From positions 62,001 to 126,000 of the forward strand of contig NZ_JASAMB010000013.1 in assembly GCF_029948125.1 (NCBI RefSeq): DNA of 64,000 bases, written 5' to 3'. Of the stretch, positions 17,059 to 24,779 are shown one piece after another; position 1 is the stretch's first letter, and every line of letters begins with the position of its first letter. Source of the DNA: Catellatospora sp. KI3. GTDB taxonomy: Bacteria > Actinomycetota > Actinomycetes > Mycobacteriales > Micromonosporaceae. The translations under genes were made by a program, and so were the position numbers. The notes beneath the pieces are model-generated. The model saw only the letters and a program-made list of their open reading frames with translations, had not been told where the DNA came from and did no database searches.

Positions 17059-18740
17059 GCCTGCCCTTCCAGGAGGTGAGAGGCGGGTGGCTGCACCTGG
17101 ATCACCAGTACTGCCACGTCGTCCTGCAGCCGGTCGCGGGTCCAGTCGTTGACCCGCTGCGCCACCCGTTCGGCGATGACGGCCGCGGGGGTGCCCCGGT
17201 ACGCGGAGAGCTCCTCCACGAGCCGGTCGATGCCGAAGAACGGTTGGCCGGACTGCCCGCGGGCTTCGGTGACGCCATCGGTGTACAGCACGATCGTGTC
17301 GCCGGGTCCCAGCACGATCTCGGTCTCGCCGAAGCGGGCCTGCTCGCTGACGCCGAGGGCCGTGCCGGTCACCTCGACGGGCACCGTCTCGCCGGTGGTC
17401 CGCAGCAGCAGCGGCGGGGGATGGCCGCCGGTGGCCAGCGTCACCGTGATGCCCCCGTCCGGCCCGGTGGCGATCTCGCCCACGATCAACGTCGCGAAGG
17501 TGGGGTCCGCGTCGACCATCGTGGCCCGGTTGAGCAGCTCCAGCAGGCGGGACGGGCGGGAGCCGGTCAGCCACAGCGCCTGCAGGCTCTGCCGGACGTT
17601 GCCCGAGCGGATGGCCGCCTCGATGCCCTTGCCGAACACGTCGCCGAGCACGAACAGCCACGTCATGCCGTCCGGTCCTGGGCGCAGCCCGTAGAAGTCG
17701 CCACTGATGCGCAGCCGCTCCCAGGCCGGCCGGTACGCCGCGCCGAGGAGCAGGCCCGGCACGCTGGGCAGTGCCGCGGGCTCAAGGCTGCGGCGCACCA
17801 GGTCGGCGGCGTCGGCCTGCGCCGTGTACAGGGCGCAGGCGCTGATCGCCGCACCGGCTCTGGCGGCGAACTGCCGGACGAGGTGGACCTCCGCGGACTC
17901 GAACGGCGCCCGCCCGGCATGGCGGGCCAGCAGCAGCGCACCGACCGGGGCCCCGTGGCCGGGCAGGGGAACGACCATCGCCGAGCCCACCGGCCCGAAC
18001 CCTTCCGGGAGCAGGTCACCGACGTCGTCGCCCAGGCGCGGATCGTCCTGGACGGTGAGACCAGAAAGCGCCTGGTCAAGGGCGCTGTCCGGCGCCAGCT
18101 GCGCACGTGTCAGCGACCCGCTGGCCTCGGTCCGTTCGTCGTCGTCATCGACCCGGTACCACGGCAGCGTCCGGTCGTCGTCGAGTAGCACTACCGCGCA
18201 GTCGGCCAGCGCCGGGACGGTGAGCAGGGCCGTCGTCCGCGCGGCCCGGGTGCGGTTCAGCGACGAGCCCAGGCGCCGGCCCGCTTCGGCCAGGAATGCC
18301 GAACGCCACCGCTCGGCCAGCAGCGCGTCGATCCGCATGACCTGCTCGGTGACGTCACGGACGTACCAGGCGGTCCACTGCCCGGTGGTGGCGCCGCGGC
18401 CGTGCAGGCGTCTGTCGTGCACGTCGAGCTCGAACGTGCCGGGCGGTCCTTGCAGAACCTGGGCGAGGGGACCGCGGGGGACGGGGCGGCCGGCGCGTAG
18501 CTTGAGTGTGCGCTCGGCGGCGGTGTTGGCGATCCGGACGACGCCGCCGCGGTCCACCGCGAAGATCATCTCTTCGGAGCCGTTCAGGAGCAGCGCCCAC
18601 AGCGGATCGACCGAGCCGTCGTCGTCGGCGCGGCCGGTCGCCTCAGCGGCGTCGGCTGTCACGGGATCGAGCAGGGGCGAAACCGGATGATCGCTCACCG
18701 CGGACGGCTGTGTCACCGCGGTCTTGATCTCGTCGCTCAT
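17055..18740 (-). CDS. PAS-GAF-PP2C serine phosphatase (SpoIIE/RsbU family)
   Basis: The 561-residue protein starts at the ATG at 18738-18740. A disordered N-terminus of ~45 residues precedes a PAS domain (EEMIFAVDRGGVVRIANTAA), a GAF domain (~155-310, LTVPALADCAVVLLDDD to FAARAGAAISA) and a PP2C domain. The phosphatase motifs are ISGDFYG, VLGDVFGKGIEAA, ATGGHPPPLLL, LYTDGVTEARG and RLQDDVAVLVI, and all metal-site Asp residues are present. Such enzymes dephosphorylate anti-sigma-factor antagonists in partner-switching pathways. Coupling to the B12 protein downstream suggests a common stimulus. Confidence 0.92.
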   Translation of the reverse strand: MSDEIKTAVTQPSAVSDHPVSPLLDPVTADAAEATGRADDDGSVDPLWALLLNGSEEMIFAVDRGGVVRIANTAAERTLKLRAGRPVPRGPLAQVLQGPPGTFELDVHDRRLHGRGATTGQWTAWYVRDVTEQVMRIDALLAERWRSAFLAEAGRRLGSSLNRTRAARTTALLTVPALADCAVVLLDDDRTLPWYRVDDDDERTEASGSLTRAQLAPDSALDQALSGLTVQDDPRLGDDVGDLLPEGFGPVGSAMVVPLPGHGAPVGALLLARHAGRAPFESAEVHLVRQFAARAGAAISACALYTAQADAADLVRRSLEPAALPSVPGLLLGAAYRPAWERLRISGDFYGLRPGPDGMTWLFVLGDVFGKGIEAAIRSGNVRQSLQALWLTGSRPSRLLELLNRATMVDADPTFATLIVGEIATGPDGGITVTLATGGHPPPLLLRTTGETVPVEVTGTALGVSEQARFGETEIVLGPGDTIVLYTDGVTEARGQSGQPFFGIDRLVEELSAYRGTPAAVIAERVAQRVNDWTRDRLQDDVAVLVIQVQPPASHLLEGQA

Positions 18741-18971
18741 GCCCCTACCCTGCCATGTCGCAGCGGCCGTGCCGAGATCCGCTGGTTTGCGAACATGTAC
18801 CCCGTTCGCGGTGCGGTTAACTGTGACCTGGCCCACCCGGTCGCTGGTCGTCGGTTCGGGCAGCGTTGGGGCACAGCGGCTGCTCATGACCTGCGCGAGA
18901 ACCCGCGCGGGCCCGGGGTGCAAGACGTGGGCCCAAGGTCTGGCCAGTCACGGCAGACCGCCCCCCAGCGC

Positions 18972-19006
18972 GGTTGAGCGCGACATCGACGATGTCGCGC
19001 TCAACC
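18972..19006 (-). terminator. 35-base near-perfect palindrome downstream of the SRPBCC gene
   Basis: Arms 18972-18988 and 18990-19006 pair over 17 bases with a single central base, starting six bases past the stop of the leftward gene. It is most likely a terminator. As DNA it could equally be a protein site, but its position argues for termination. Confidence 0.65.
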
Positions 19007-19011
19007 CGGTG

Positions 19012-19491
19012 TCACCGGGCGTCAGGCTGGGAGCCCGGTGCCGTGACGTTGCCGCGCCAAGCACCGGTCTCCTGACCGCGCTGCTCGATGAACTCCTTGA
19101 ACCGCTCGGTGTCCTTCTTCACCTGGCGGCTGTCGGCTCCGACGGCACTGCCGACGTTCTCCACCAGGCCTTCCGGTTCCCAGTCCAGTTGCACGGTCAC
19201 CCGGGTGTCGCTGTCGCCGAGCCGGTGGAAGGTGACCACTCCCGCGTGCCGGGTGTCACCACTGGTGCTCTTCCAGGCGATGCGCTCATCGGGGTGCTGC
19301 TCGGTGATCTCGGTATCGAACTCGCGTTTGGCGCCTGCGACGCTGACGACCCAGTGGCTGTGGATATCGTCGATCTGCCTGATCGACTCCACCCCGCCCA
19401 TGAAGTTCGGGAACGACTCGAACTGCGTCCACTGGTTGTAGGCGGTGTGCACGGGGACGTGCACGTCGACTGATTCGGTCACGGTGCTCAC
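19012..19491 (-). CDS. SRPBCC / polyketide cyclase-dehydrase-like lipid-binding-fold protein
   Basis: The 159-residue protein has the length and pattern of the START-like SRPBCC fold: an amphipathic beta-strand start (VTESVDVHVPV), then AYNQWTQFESFPNFMGGVESI, RIAWKS and VTFHRLGDSDTRVTVQLDWEPEG. A long C-terminal helix (QVKKDTERFKEFIEQRG) and a disordered tail close it. Homologues bind hydrophobic ligands. The GTG at 19491 is preferred, since AGGAGG lies five bases upstream; a start at 19515 would include that ribosome site. It is a single-gene unit with its own terminator. Confidence 0.85.
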   Translation of the reverse strand: MSTVTESVDVHVPVHTAYNQWTQFESFPNFMGGVESIRQIDDIHSHWVVSVAGAKREFDTEITEQHPDERIAWKSTSGDTRHAGVVTFHRLGDSDTRVTVQLDWEPEGLVENVGSAVGADSRQVKKDTERFKEFIEQRGQETGAWRGNVTAPGSQPDAR

Positions 19492-19585
19492 GGCAACCTC
19501 CTGTAAATCGGGCAAAATTCCGATACCCGATGTACTGGGCTACGAAACTGCCCGCAGGCTGTTCCGCCTGCCCGGTTCCTACTGT

Positions 19586-20560
19586 TCAGAAGGTCAGCAG
19601 TAGCGGCAGGGTGAGGCAGTAGGCGCCCAGCAGCACCAAGCCGTCGACGCGGGTCAGGCGCAGTCCGCGCCGCAGCAGCGCCCATGCCAGCAGCGCGGTG
19701 AACAGCATCGCCGACAACAGTGGCAGCGTGGTCGTGCCCGGTCGGTCGGTGCCGGCGGCGAAGCCGATGAACGCGCCGCCGGCGAGGCTGTTGAACAGGT
19801 TGCTGCCGAACAGGTTCCCGACGACCAGGTCGGTCTCGCCACGGCGCTGGGCCTGGATCGTGGTGACCAGCTCCGGCAGCGACGTGCCCAGCGCCACCAG
19901 GGTGAACCCGACGATGATCTGCGGTACGCCGAGCTGTTCGGCGATGGTCGAGGCGTTGGCGACCAGCAGCTGCGCACCGGCCAGCACCCCTGCCAGGCCC
20001 AGGACCGTCCGGACCGGCTCGATCCAGCCGGCCGGGCGCTTGGCGGCCGCGACGACCGCCGCCCCGCCTTCGGCTTCGAACTCGGCGACTTCGGCGGTGA
20101 GTTCCTGGTTGCCGCCGCTTCTGGCCCAGCGGACGAGGACGAACAGCGCGCCGGCGGCACATGCGGTGAGCAGCAGCGCGGTCAGCGGCGACAGTCCGGT
20201 ATAGGCGGCAACGGCGAACACCAGCACCGACCCGACCGCAAGGGGCACCTCCCGCCGGATCACCGTCGAGGCCACCGCGAACGGGGTGATCAGGGCGGCC
20301 ACGCCGAGGATCAGCGTCAGGTTCAAGATGTTGGAGCCGACGATGTTGCCGACGGCGATGCCTGTGTCGCCGCGCGCCGCGGCCAGCGCGGACACCAGGA
20401 ACTCCGGGGCGCTGGTGCCCAGCCCGATGACGACGACACCGACCACGACCGGGCTGATCCGCATCCTGGCGGCCAGCCGCGACGAACCGAGCACCAGGTG
20501 GTCGGCGGCGAAGGTCAGCAGCACCAGACCGGCGACGGACAGCAGAGCTTCAATGATCAC
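19586..20560 (-). CDS. Calcium/cation antiporter (CaCA, YrbG-like)
   Basis: The 324-residue membrane protein has the two inverted halves of the Na+/Ca2+ exchanger fold. Each half carries the ion-binding alpha repeat: GLGTSAPEFLVS with GNIVGSNILNLTL in the first, and ALGTSLPELVTT with GNLFGSNLFNSLAGG in the second. Ten hydrophobic helices can be counted, with an acidic cytoplasmic linker (ELTAEVAEFEAEGG) between the halves. It should exchange Ca2+ or another cation for Na+ or H+. The GTG at 20560 is the most likely start; longer frames upstream have no coding character. Confidence 0.9.
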   Translation of the reverse strand: MIIEALLSVAGLVLLTFAADHLVLGSSRLAARMRISPVVVGVVVIGLGTSAPEFLVSALAAARGDTGIAVGNIVGSNILNLTLILGVAALITPFAVASTVIRREVPLAVGSVLVFAVAAYTGLSPLTALLLTACAAGALFVLVRWARSGGNQELTAEVAEFEAEGGAAVVAAAKRPAGWIEPVRTVLGLAGVLAGAQLLVANASTIAEQLGVPQIIVGFTLVALGTSLPELVTTIQAQRRGETDLVVGNLFGSNLFNSLAGGAFIGFAAGTDRPGTTTLPLLSAMLFTALLAWALLRRGLRLTRVDGLVLLGAYCLTLPLLLTF

Positions 20561-20832
20561 GGCGTGCTCCACCACGGGTTGAGGAACGGGGCATTGCTCG
20601 CCGACCAGACTTCCCGGCACACCGGCCCACACCGTAGCGCACACATGCCCGGCGGCGGGCACCCCACGCGAGGGTCTGCGGAAACGGTGACGCCCGGATC
20701 CTCCGCGGCGACCTCGTCGACCAGCCGTGCAGCAGCGGATCCTGCTGCCGGCAAAGCGGGACGGCCAGCCGCGGCACCTGCGTGCCGGGCAGCGCCGCGG
20801 ACGGCGCAGCATGCTCGTCGACCGACGCTCAG

Positions 20833-21603
20833 TTACCGATCGAGCTGCAGGCGGTGCCAGGCGTGCAGCGTCAGCCCGCCGAAGAGCAGCGGAAAGAACG
20901 CCGCGAACAGCAGCTCGGCCCCACCCACCGTCGCGGGAAGCAAGGCCCACAACGCCGGTGCCGCTGGCGGGAACCAGCCGCCGCCGGCACCGGCCACGAC
21001 GACTATCTGGGTGACCGCCATCAGGCCGACGATGGTCGCTATCGCGGGGAGCAGCCCGCGGCCGAGGGTCGCGGCCCAGGCCGCCGGAACCGCCAGTGCC
21101 GCGGTCATCACGGCTAGGGCGAGCAGACGACCCAGACCTGCCACGTCGCCGGGCTGCGGCAGCTGACCCGTGACGGCGAACCCGACCAGTCCGACGGCCA
21201 GGGTCAGCGCCACCGCGGTCGCCGCACCCCATAGCAGGAACACGACGAGCTTCGCCAGAGCAAGCGCGGGCCGGGTGACGGGTAGGCCGAACAGGCCGGT
21301 GACGGTGCCGTCGGTGAACTCGCGGCCGAACATCCAGCTCAAACCGACCCCGTAGGCCAGTAGCCCGGCCGCGGCGGTGACCTGCGTGGCCACATTCAGC
21401 ACCGCCGGCCACCCACCGGTGGCAGCCAGCGGCCCGAGCTTGGCCGCCAGCTGCTCGTTGCCACTGCCGGCAGCCGCTGTCGTGGCCGCGGCCAGCGCGG
21501 CGACGCCGACGATCAGCAGGATCGCGGAGCTGGTCAGCACCCGGGACGCTGCTGCTTTGCGGCCCTCGACCGCGACGGCGGTCGCGAGCATGGACAGGTT
21601 CAC
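20833..21603 (-). CDS. ABC-2 type exporter permease
   Basis: The 256-residue protein has six hydrophobic helices. The segment MFGREFTDGTVTGLFGLPVTR between helices 2 and 3 is typical of ABC-2 permeases, which form the membrane path for exported drugs, lipids or peptides. The GTG at 21603 overlaps the TGA of the ATPase gene (GTGA), so it is coupled to its ATP-binding partner. With the TetR gene upstream it forms a three-gene operon. The exported compound is not known. Confidence 0.85.
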   Translation of the reverse strand: MNLSMLATAVAVEGRKAAASRVLTSSAILLIVGVAALAAATTAAAGSGNEQLAAKLGPLAATGGWPAVLNVATQVTAAAGLLAYGVGLSWMFGREFTDGTVTGLFGLPVTRPALALAKLVVFLLWGAATAVALTLAVGLVGFAVTGQLPQPGDVAGLGRLLALAVMTAALAVPAAWAATLGRGLLPAIATIVGLMAVTQIVVVAGAGGGWFPPAAPALWALLPATVGGAELLFAAFFPLLFGGLTLHAWHRLQLDR

Positions 21604-22328
21604 CGCACGCTCCGATCGTGGCACGTGTCGTCGGCGTGGACGAGCGCGAAGAACGACCGTTCGATGTCGACGCCCCGCGGGTCCAGCGTCCCGATCACGC
21701 GGCCGGCGTTGATGACGGTGATGCGGTGCGCCACCCGCGCCACTTCGTCGAGATGGTGGCTGGACACCAGCACCCCGGCGCCCTCGGCGGCGCGCCGTAC
21801 CAGGGCCTCGCGCAGCAGGATGACACCGGCCGGGTCCAGGGCGTTGGTGGGCTCGTCAAGCACCACGACCCGGGGGTGGTGCTGCAGCGCGGCGGCCAGG
21901 CCGAGGCGCTGCCGGTTGCCCAGCGACATCCGGCGTGCCCGCACGGCGGCGTAACGGGTGAGGTTCAGCTCGGCCAGGACATCGTCGACCATCCGCGCCG
22001 CTCGCCCGGCGTCGGCGCCGTGCAGGCGCGCGGCCAGCATCAGGTTCGCCCGCCCGTCCAGCTCGCCGTAGGCCAGGGGAGTCTCCACCAGATGTCCGAC
22101 GTTCGACCAGTCAGCGGTTCTCAGCGGCTGCCGGTCGATGTGTACGGTGCCCGCGGTGGGCCGCAGCATACCGAGCAGCAGCCGCATGAGCGTGGTCTTG
22201 CCCGCGCCGTTGAGGCCCACCAGGGCGTGGATCTCGCCCGCGGTCACGTCGAAGTCGATGCCTTGAACCCCGGCGCCGCCGCTGAACAGGCGCGTCAGGC
22301 CGCACACCTCGATGCGGGCTGCCGTCAT
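21600..22328 (-). CDS. ABC exporter ATP-binding protein
   Basis: The 242-residue single ATPase domain has Walker A GLNGAGKTT, a signature reading SLGNRQRLGLA in place of LSGGQ, Walker B VVVLDEPTNALDP and the switch His in LVSSHHLDE. The altered signature occurs in the DrrA/CcmA-type exporter subfamily. It energises the permease encoded just downstream. Its ATG overlaps the stop of the TetR gene as ATGA. Confidence 0.93.
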   Translation of the reverse strand: MTAARIEVCGLTRLFSGGAGVQGIDFDVTAGEIHALVGLNGAGKTTLMRLLLGMLRPTAGTVHIDRQPLRTADWSNVGHLVETPLAYGELDGRANLMLAARLHGADAGRAARMVDDVLAELNLTRYAAVRARRMSLGNRQRLGLAAALQHHPRVVVLDEPTNALDPAGVILLREALVRRAAEGAGVLVSSHHLDEVARVAHRITVINAGRVIGTLDPRGVDIERSFFALVHADDTCHDRSVR

Positions 22329-22918
22329 CGCCGTCCCTCCAGTGTGTCCAGCGCCGCCGACACCACGTCGGTCAACGCGACGCCGTCGCGCTGGGACCAG
22401 TCCAGCAGCGCCGCGGTGATGCCGGCCAGCACCGCGGCGGCCGCCACCCGCGCCGAACCCGGATCGGCGCCGTCGGCCACGAGCTGATCGACGAGTATCT
22501 GCTCGGTGGCGGCATTGTTGGCTGAGATCGCGGCCCGCAGCGGCGGCGTGGCCGCCGCGATACGCACCCGCCGCCGGACGGTGGTGCTCTCCGGCTCCGG
22601 GAGCCGGCCCCAGGCGGCGCGCAACCCGGCGACCGCTCTGGCCAGTGGCGCCATCGTCCGGGGCTGGGCCGCTACGGCGCCGGCGATCACCGGGTCGTAC
22701 GGATCCTCGACCACCAGGCGATCCTTGGCCGCGAAGTGGCGGAAGAACGTCATCTCAGTGACCCCGGCAGTCGCGGCGATCTGGCCGACAGTCGTGCGCT
22801 CGTATCCCTGCCGCTCGAACAGATCCAGTGCGCACTCCAGCAGGAGCATGCGGGTACGGCCGCGGCGGCCCCCCGGTTCGCTGTCCACCACCCCACCGTA
22901 AATGTTAGTCACTAACAT
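22325..22918 (-). CDS. TetR-family regulator of the adjacent ABC exporter
   Basis: The 197-residue protein has an N-terminal helix-turn-helix (ERTTVGQIAATAGVTEMTFFRHF) and a helical ligand-binding C-terminal domain. It is the first gene of the operon TetR-ATPase-permease, with ATGA coupling, so it probably represses its own exporter until ligand binds. The ATG at 22918 lies inside a perfect 21-base palindrome, so an mRNA starting there would be leaderless or nearly so. A GTG at 22891 is an alternative start and would leave the operator in the 5' leader. Confidence 0.9.
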   Translation of the reverse strand: MLVTNIYGGVVDSEPGGRRGRTRMLLLECALDLFERQGYERTTVGQIAATAGVTEMTFFRHFAAKDRLVVEDPYDPVIAGAVAAQPRTMAPLARAVAGLRAAWGRLPEPESTTVRRRVRIAAATPPLRAAISANNAATEQILVDQLVADGADPGSARVAAAAVLAGITAALLDWSQRDGVALTDVVSAALDTLEGRR

Positions 22919-22920
22919 TT
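22900..22920 (-). promoter_or_regulatory. TetR operator overlapping the start codon
   Basis: The arms AAATGTTAGT and ACTAACATTT are perfect 10-base inverted repeats around a single C. The site overlaps the most upstream ATG of the TetR gene and is AT-rich against its surroundings. It fits autorepression of the exporter operon. Confidence 0.8.
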
Positions 22921-22993
22921 CAATCTGCGGCTCGGGTTGCGCTTTCCCGCCGCCGTGGTTTCAGGGAAGTGGCGGACGGGCGCCCGCCTGAAG

Positions 22994-23566
22994 TCATGCC
23001 TGGCCGGTGCGGATGCCGTCGAGCAGTACCCGCAGGTACCGGTCGATTCGTGCGGTCGGATCGTCGCCGATCCGCAGGGCGAACGCGGTGCCGCATACCA
23101 GGTGGTGCAGGTCGTCGTCGGTGAGGTCGGGGCGCAGGGAATGTGCCTGTCGCGCGCGTTCGAGCACGGCGCGGGCCGATGTCCGGAACGCATCGCGGTG
23201 CGCGGTGGTGAGTGCGGCGGCGTCTTGATCCGGACCGGTGGAGATCACTTCCGCGAACGCGGGGTCGGTCAGCTGCCGCAGGAGCAGCGCGCGCAGGAGG
23301 ACCTCGACCCCGGTCCAGGGGTCGTCGTGCCGACTCGCGTCGCGAGCTTCCTCGATCAGAGTGGTGAAGGCGTCGTCGGCGAGGGCCTCGACCAGGGCCC
23401 GTCGGGTCGGGAAGTGCCGGTAGACGGTACCGACGCCCATCCGTGCCCGGCGGGCGATGTCGTTGAGTTGCAGGGCGAGATCGCCTTCGGCCATCGCCAG
23501 GCGTGCTGTGGCCAGGACCTGGTCGCGGTTGCGTGCGGCGTCGGCGCGAAGCGGCGGAGTCACCAC
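22994..23566 (-). CDS. TetR-family regulator, divergent from an SDR
   Basis: The 190-residue protein has the TetR helix-turn-helix (LQLNDIARRARMGVGTVYRHF) followed by a helical C-terminal domain with VLLRALLLRQLTDPAFAEV. The GTG at 23566 is the first start. Two copies of a CGGAT-type inverted repeat lie between it and the divergent oxidoreductase gene, so it very probably controls that gene and itself. Confidence 0.9.
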   Translation of the reverse strand: MVTPPLRADAARNRDQVLATARLAMAEGDLALQLNDIARRARMGVGTVYRHFPTRRALVEALADDAFTTLIEEARDASRHDDPWTGVEVLLRALLLRQLTDPAFAEVISTGPDQDAAALTTAHRDAFRTSARAVLERARQAHSLRPDLTDDDLHHLVCGTAFALRIGDDPTARIDRYLRVLLDGIRTGQA

Positions 23567-23581
23567 GCCAGTCTACCTAAC

Positions 23582-23629
23582 CGGATTGACAATCCGCTTC
23601 GGCTGCCCTTCAATCGGATAAGTAATCCG
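23582..23629. promoter_or_regulatory. Paired operators between divergent TetR and SDR genes
   Basis: CGGATTGACAATCCG at 23582-23596 is a perfect inverted repeat of six bases around GAC. CGGATAAGTAATCCG at 23615-23629 repeats its outer arms. The centres are 33 bases apart, about three helical turns, so two dimers would bind the same DNA face. The second copy ends 19 bases before the SDR start. Confidence 0.78.
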
Positions 23630-23648
23630 CTTAGCGCTGGGAGCACTT

Positions 23649-24593
23649 ATGGATCACGCAGACTGGACGCTGGCCGACCTCAACGACCAGACCGGCCGCA
23701 CCTTCGTCGTCACCGGCGCCAGCAGCGGCCTCGGTGCGGCGATCACCCGCCACCTCGCCGCCAACGGCGGCCGCGTCATCATGGCCGTCCGCGACACCGC
23801 CAAGGGCGGCCACGTCCGTGACCGGCTGATCGCCGACCAGCCCAGAGCCGATCTCCAGGTCCGTCGCCTGGACCTGCTCGACCTCGACACCGTGCACGCG
23901 TTCGCCGACGACCTGCGTACCGACGCCGTCACCGTGGATGCGCTGATCAACAACGGCGGCATCGGCAACGTGCCGCGACGGCTCAGCCCGCAGGGCGTCG
24001 AGAGCCAGCTGGCCACCAATCACCTCGGGCACTTCGCCCTCACCGCACTGCTGATGGAGCGGCTGAGCGCGGGGCGCGACCCGGTCGTGGTGACGGTCGG
24101 CTCAGGCCTCTACCGCCTCGGCCGCCTGGACCCCGACGACCTCGCCGCCGAACGCGGCTACTCGCCCGGCCGCGCCTATGCCCGGTCCAAACTCGCCAAC
24201 GTGCTGTTCGCCCTGGAGCTCGACCGCCGACTGCGCGACGCCCGATCGCCGGTGCGCAGCCTGCTCGCCCATCCCGGCATGGCCAAGACCGGCCTCGACC
24301 GCGACGCGCCGCCACTGGACCGCGCAGTCAGTACGCTGCTGGGACTCGCCCTGCGCCGGCCCGTCGACGAAGCCGTCGCCCCGATCCTCTACGCCGCCAC
24401 CGAAACCGCCGCCCCCACCGGCCGCCACATCGGCCCGGGCCGCCCCTTCGGCCCCGCCCGGCCGACGTTCGAGAAACTCTCCGGCGCGGCCACTGACCCC
24501 GACCTTGCGCGACACCTGTGGTCACGATCCGAGGCGGTCACCGAAGTCGCCACCTGGCCGATACCGCACCGGCTCTCGCGTTCGCAGAAGTGA
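23649..24593 (+). CDS. Short-chain dehydrogenase/reductase
   Basis: The 314-residue protein carries the cofactor motif TGASSGLG (22-29), an Asp in RRLDLLDL that binds the adenine, NNGG where NNAG is usual, catalytic Ser152 and the Tyr177-x3-Lys181 pair in YARSK. An Arg after the glycine motif (MAVRD) favours NADP(H). The C-terminal ~60 residues (RHIGPGRPFGPARP) resemble the retinol dehydrogenase-like subfamily. It should reduce or oxidise a small carbonyl or alcohol substrate. Expression is probably set by the divergent TetR. Confidence 0.92.
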   Translation: MDHADWTLADLNDQTGRTFVVTGASSGLGAAITRHLAANGGRVIMAVRDTAKGGHVRDRLIADQPRADLQVRRLDLLDLDTVHAFADDLRTDAVTVDALINNGGIGNVPRRLSPQGVESQLATNHLGHFALTALLMERLSAGRDPVVVTVGSGLYRLGRLDPDDLAAERGYSPGRAYARSKLANVLFALELDRRLRDARSPVRSLLAHPGMAKTGLDRDAPPLDRAVSTLLGLALRRPVDEAVAPILYAATETAAPTGRHIGPGRPFGPARPTFEKLSGAATDPDLARHLWSRSEAVTEVATWPIPHRLSRSQK

Positions 24594-24684
24594 TCTTCAC
24601 GGTATGGTCCGTCGACCCCAGGTGACGGGGCGATGCCACGACCCTGGCGCTACGCACGAGATACGCGCGGTGGTAGCGGCGGAT

Positions 24685-24739
24685 GAAGGCCTCCGGTCGA
24701 CCGCGGGCGTCAGCAACCCGCGGTCGACCGGAGGCCTTC
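24685..24739. terminator. 23-base-pair terminator hairpin between convergent genes
   Basis: Positions 24685-24707 pair perfectly with 24717-24739 around a nine-base loop. It lies between the stops of the SDR (rightward) and the cell-wall enzyme (leftward) and probably ends both transcripts. No U-tract is visible. Confidence 0.78.
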
Positions 24740-24779
24740 TGCCAGTGCTCAGCGTGATCAACCCTGACGGGCATCGCGG

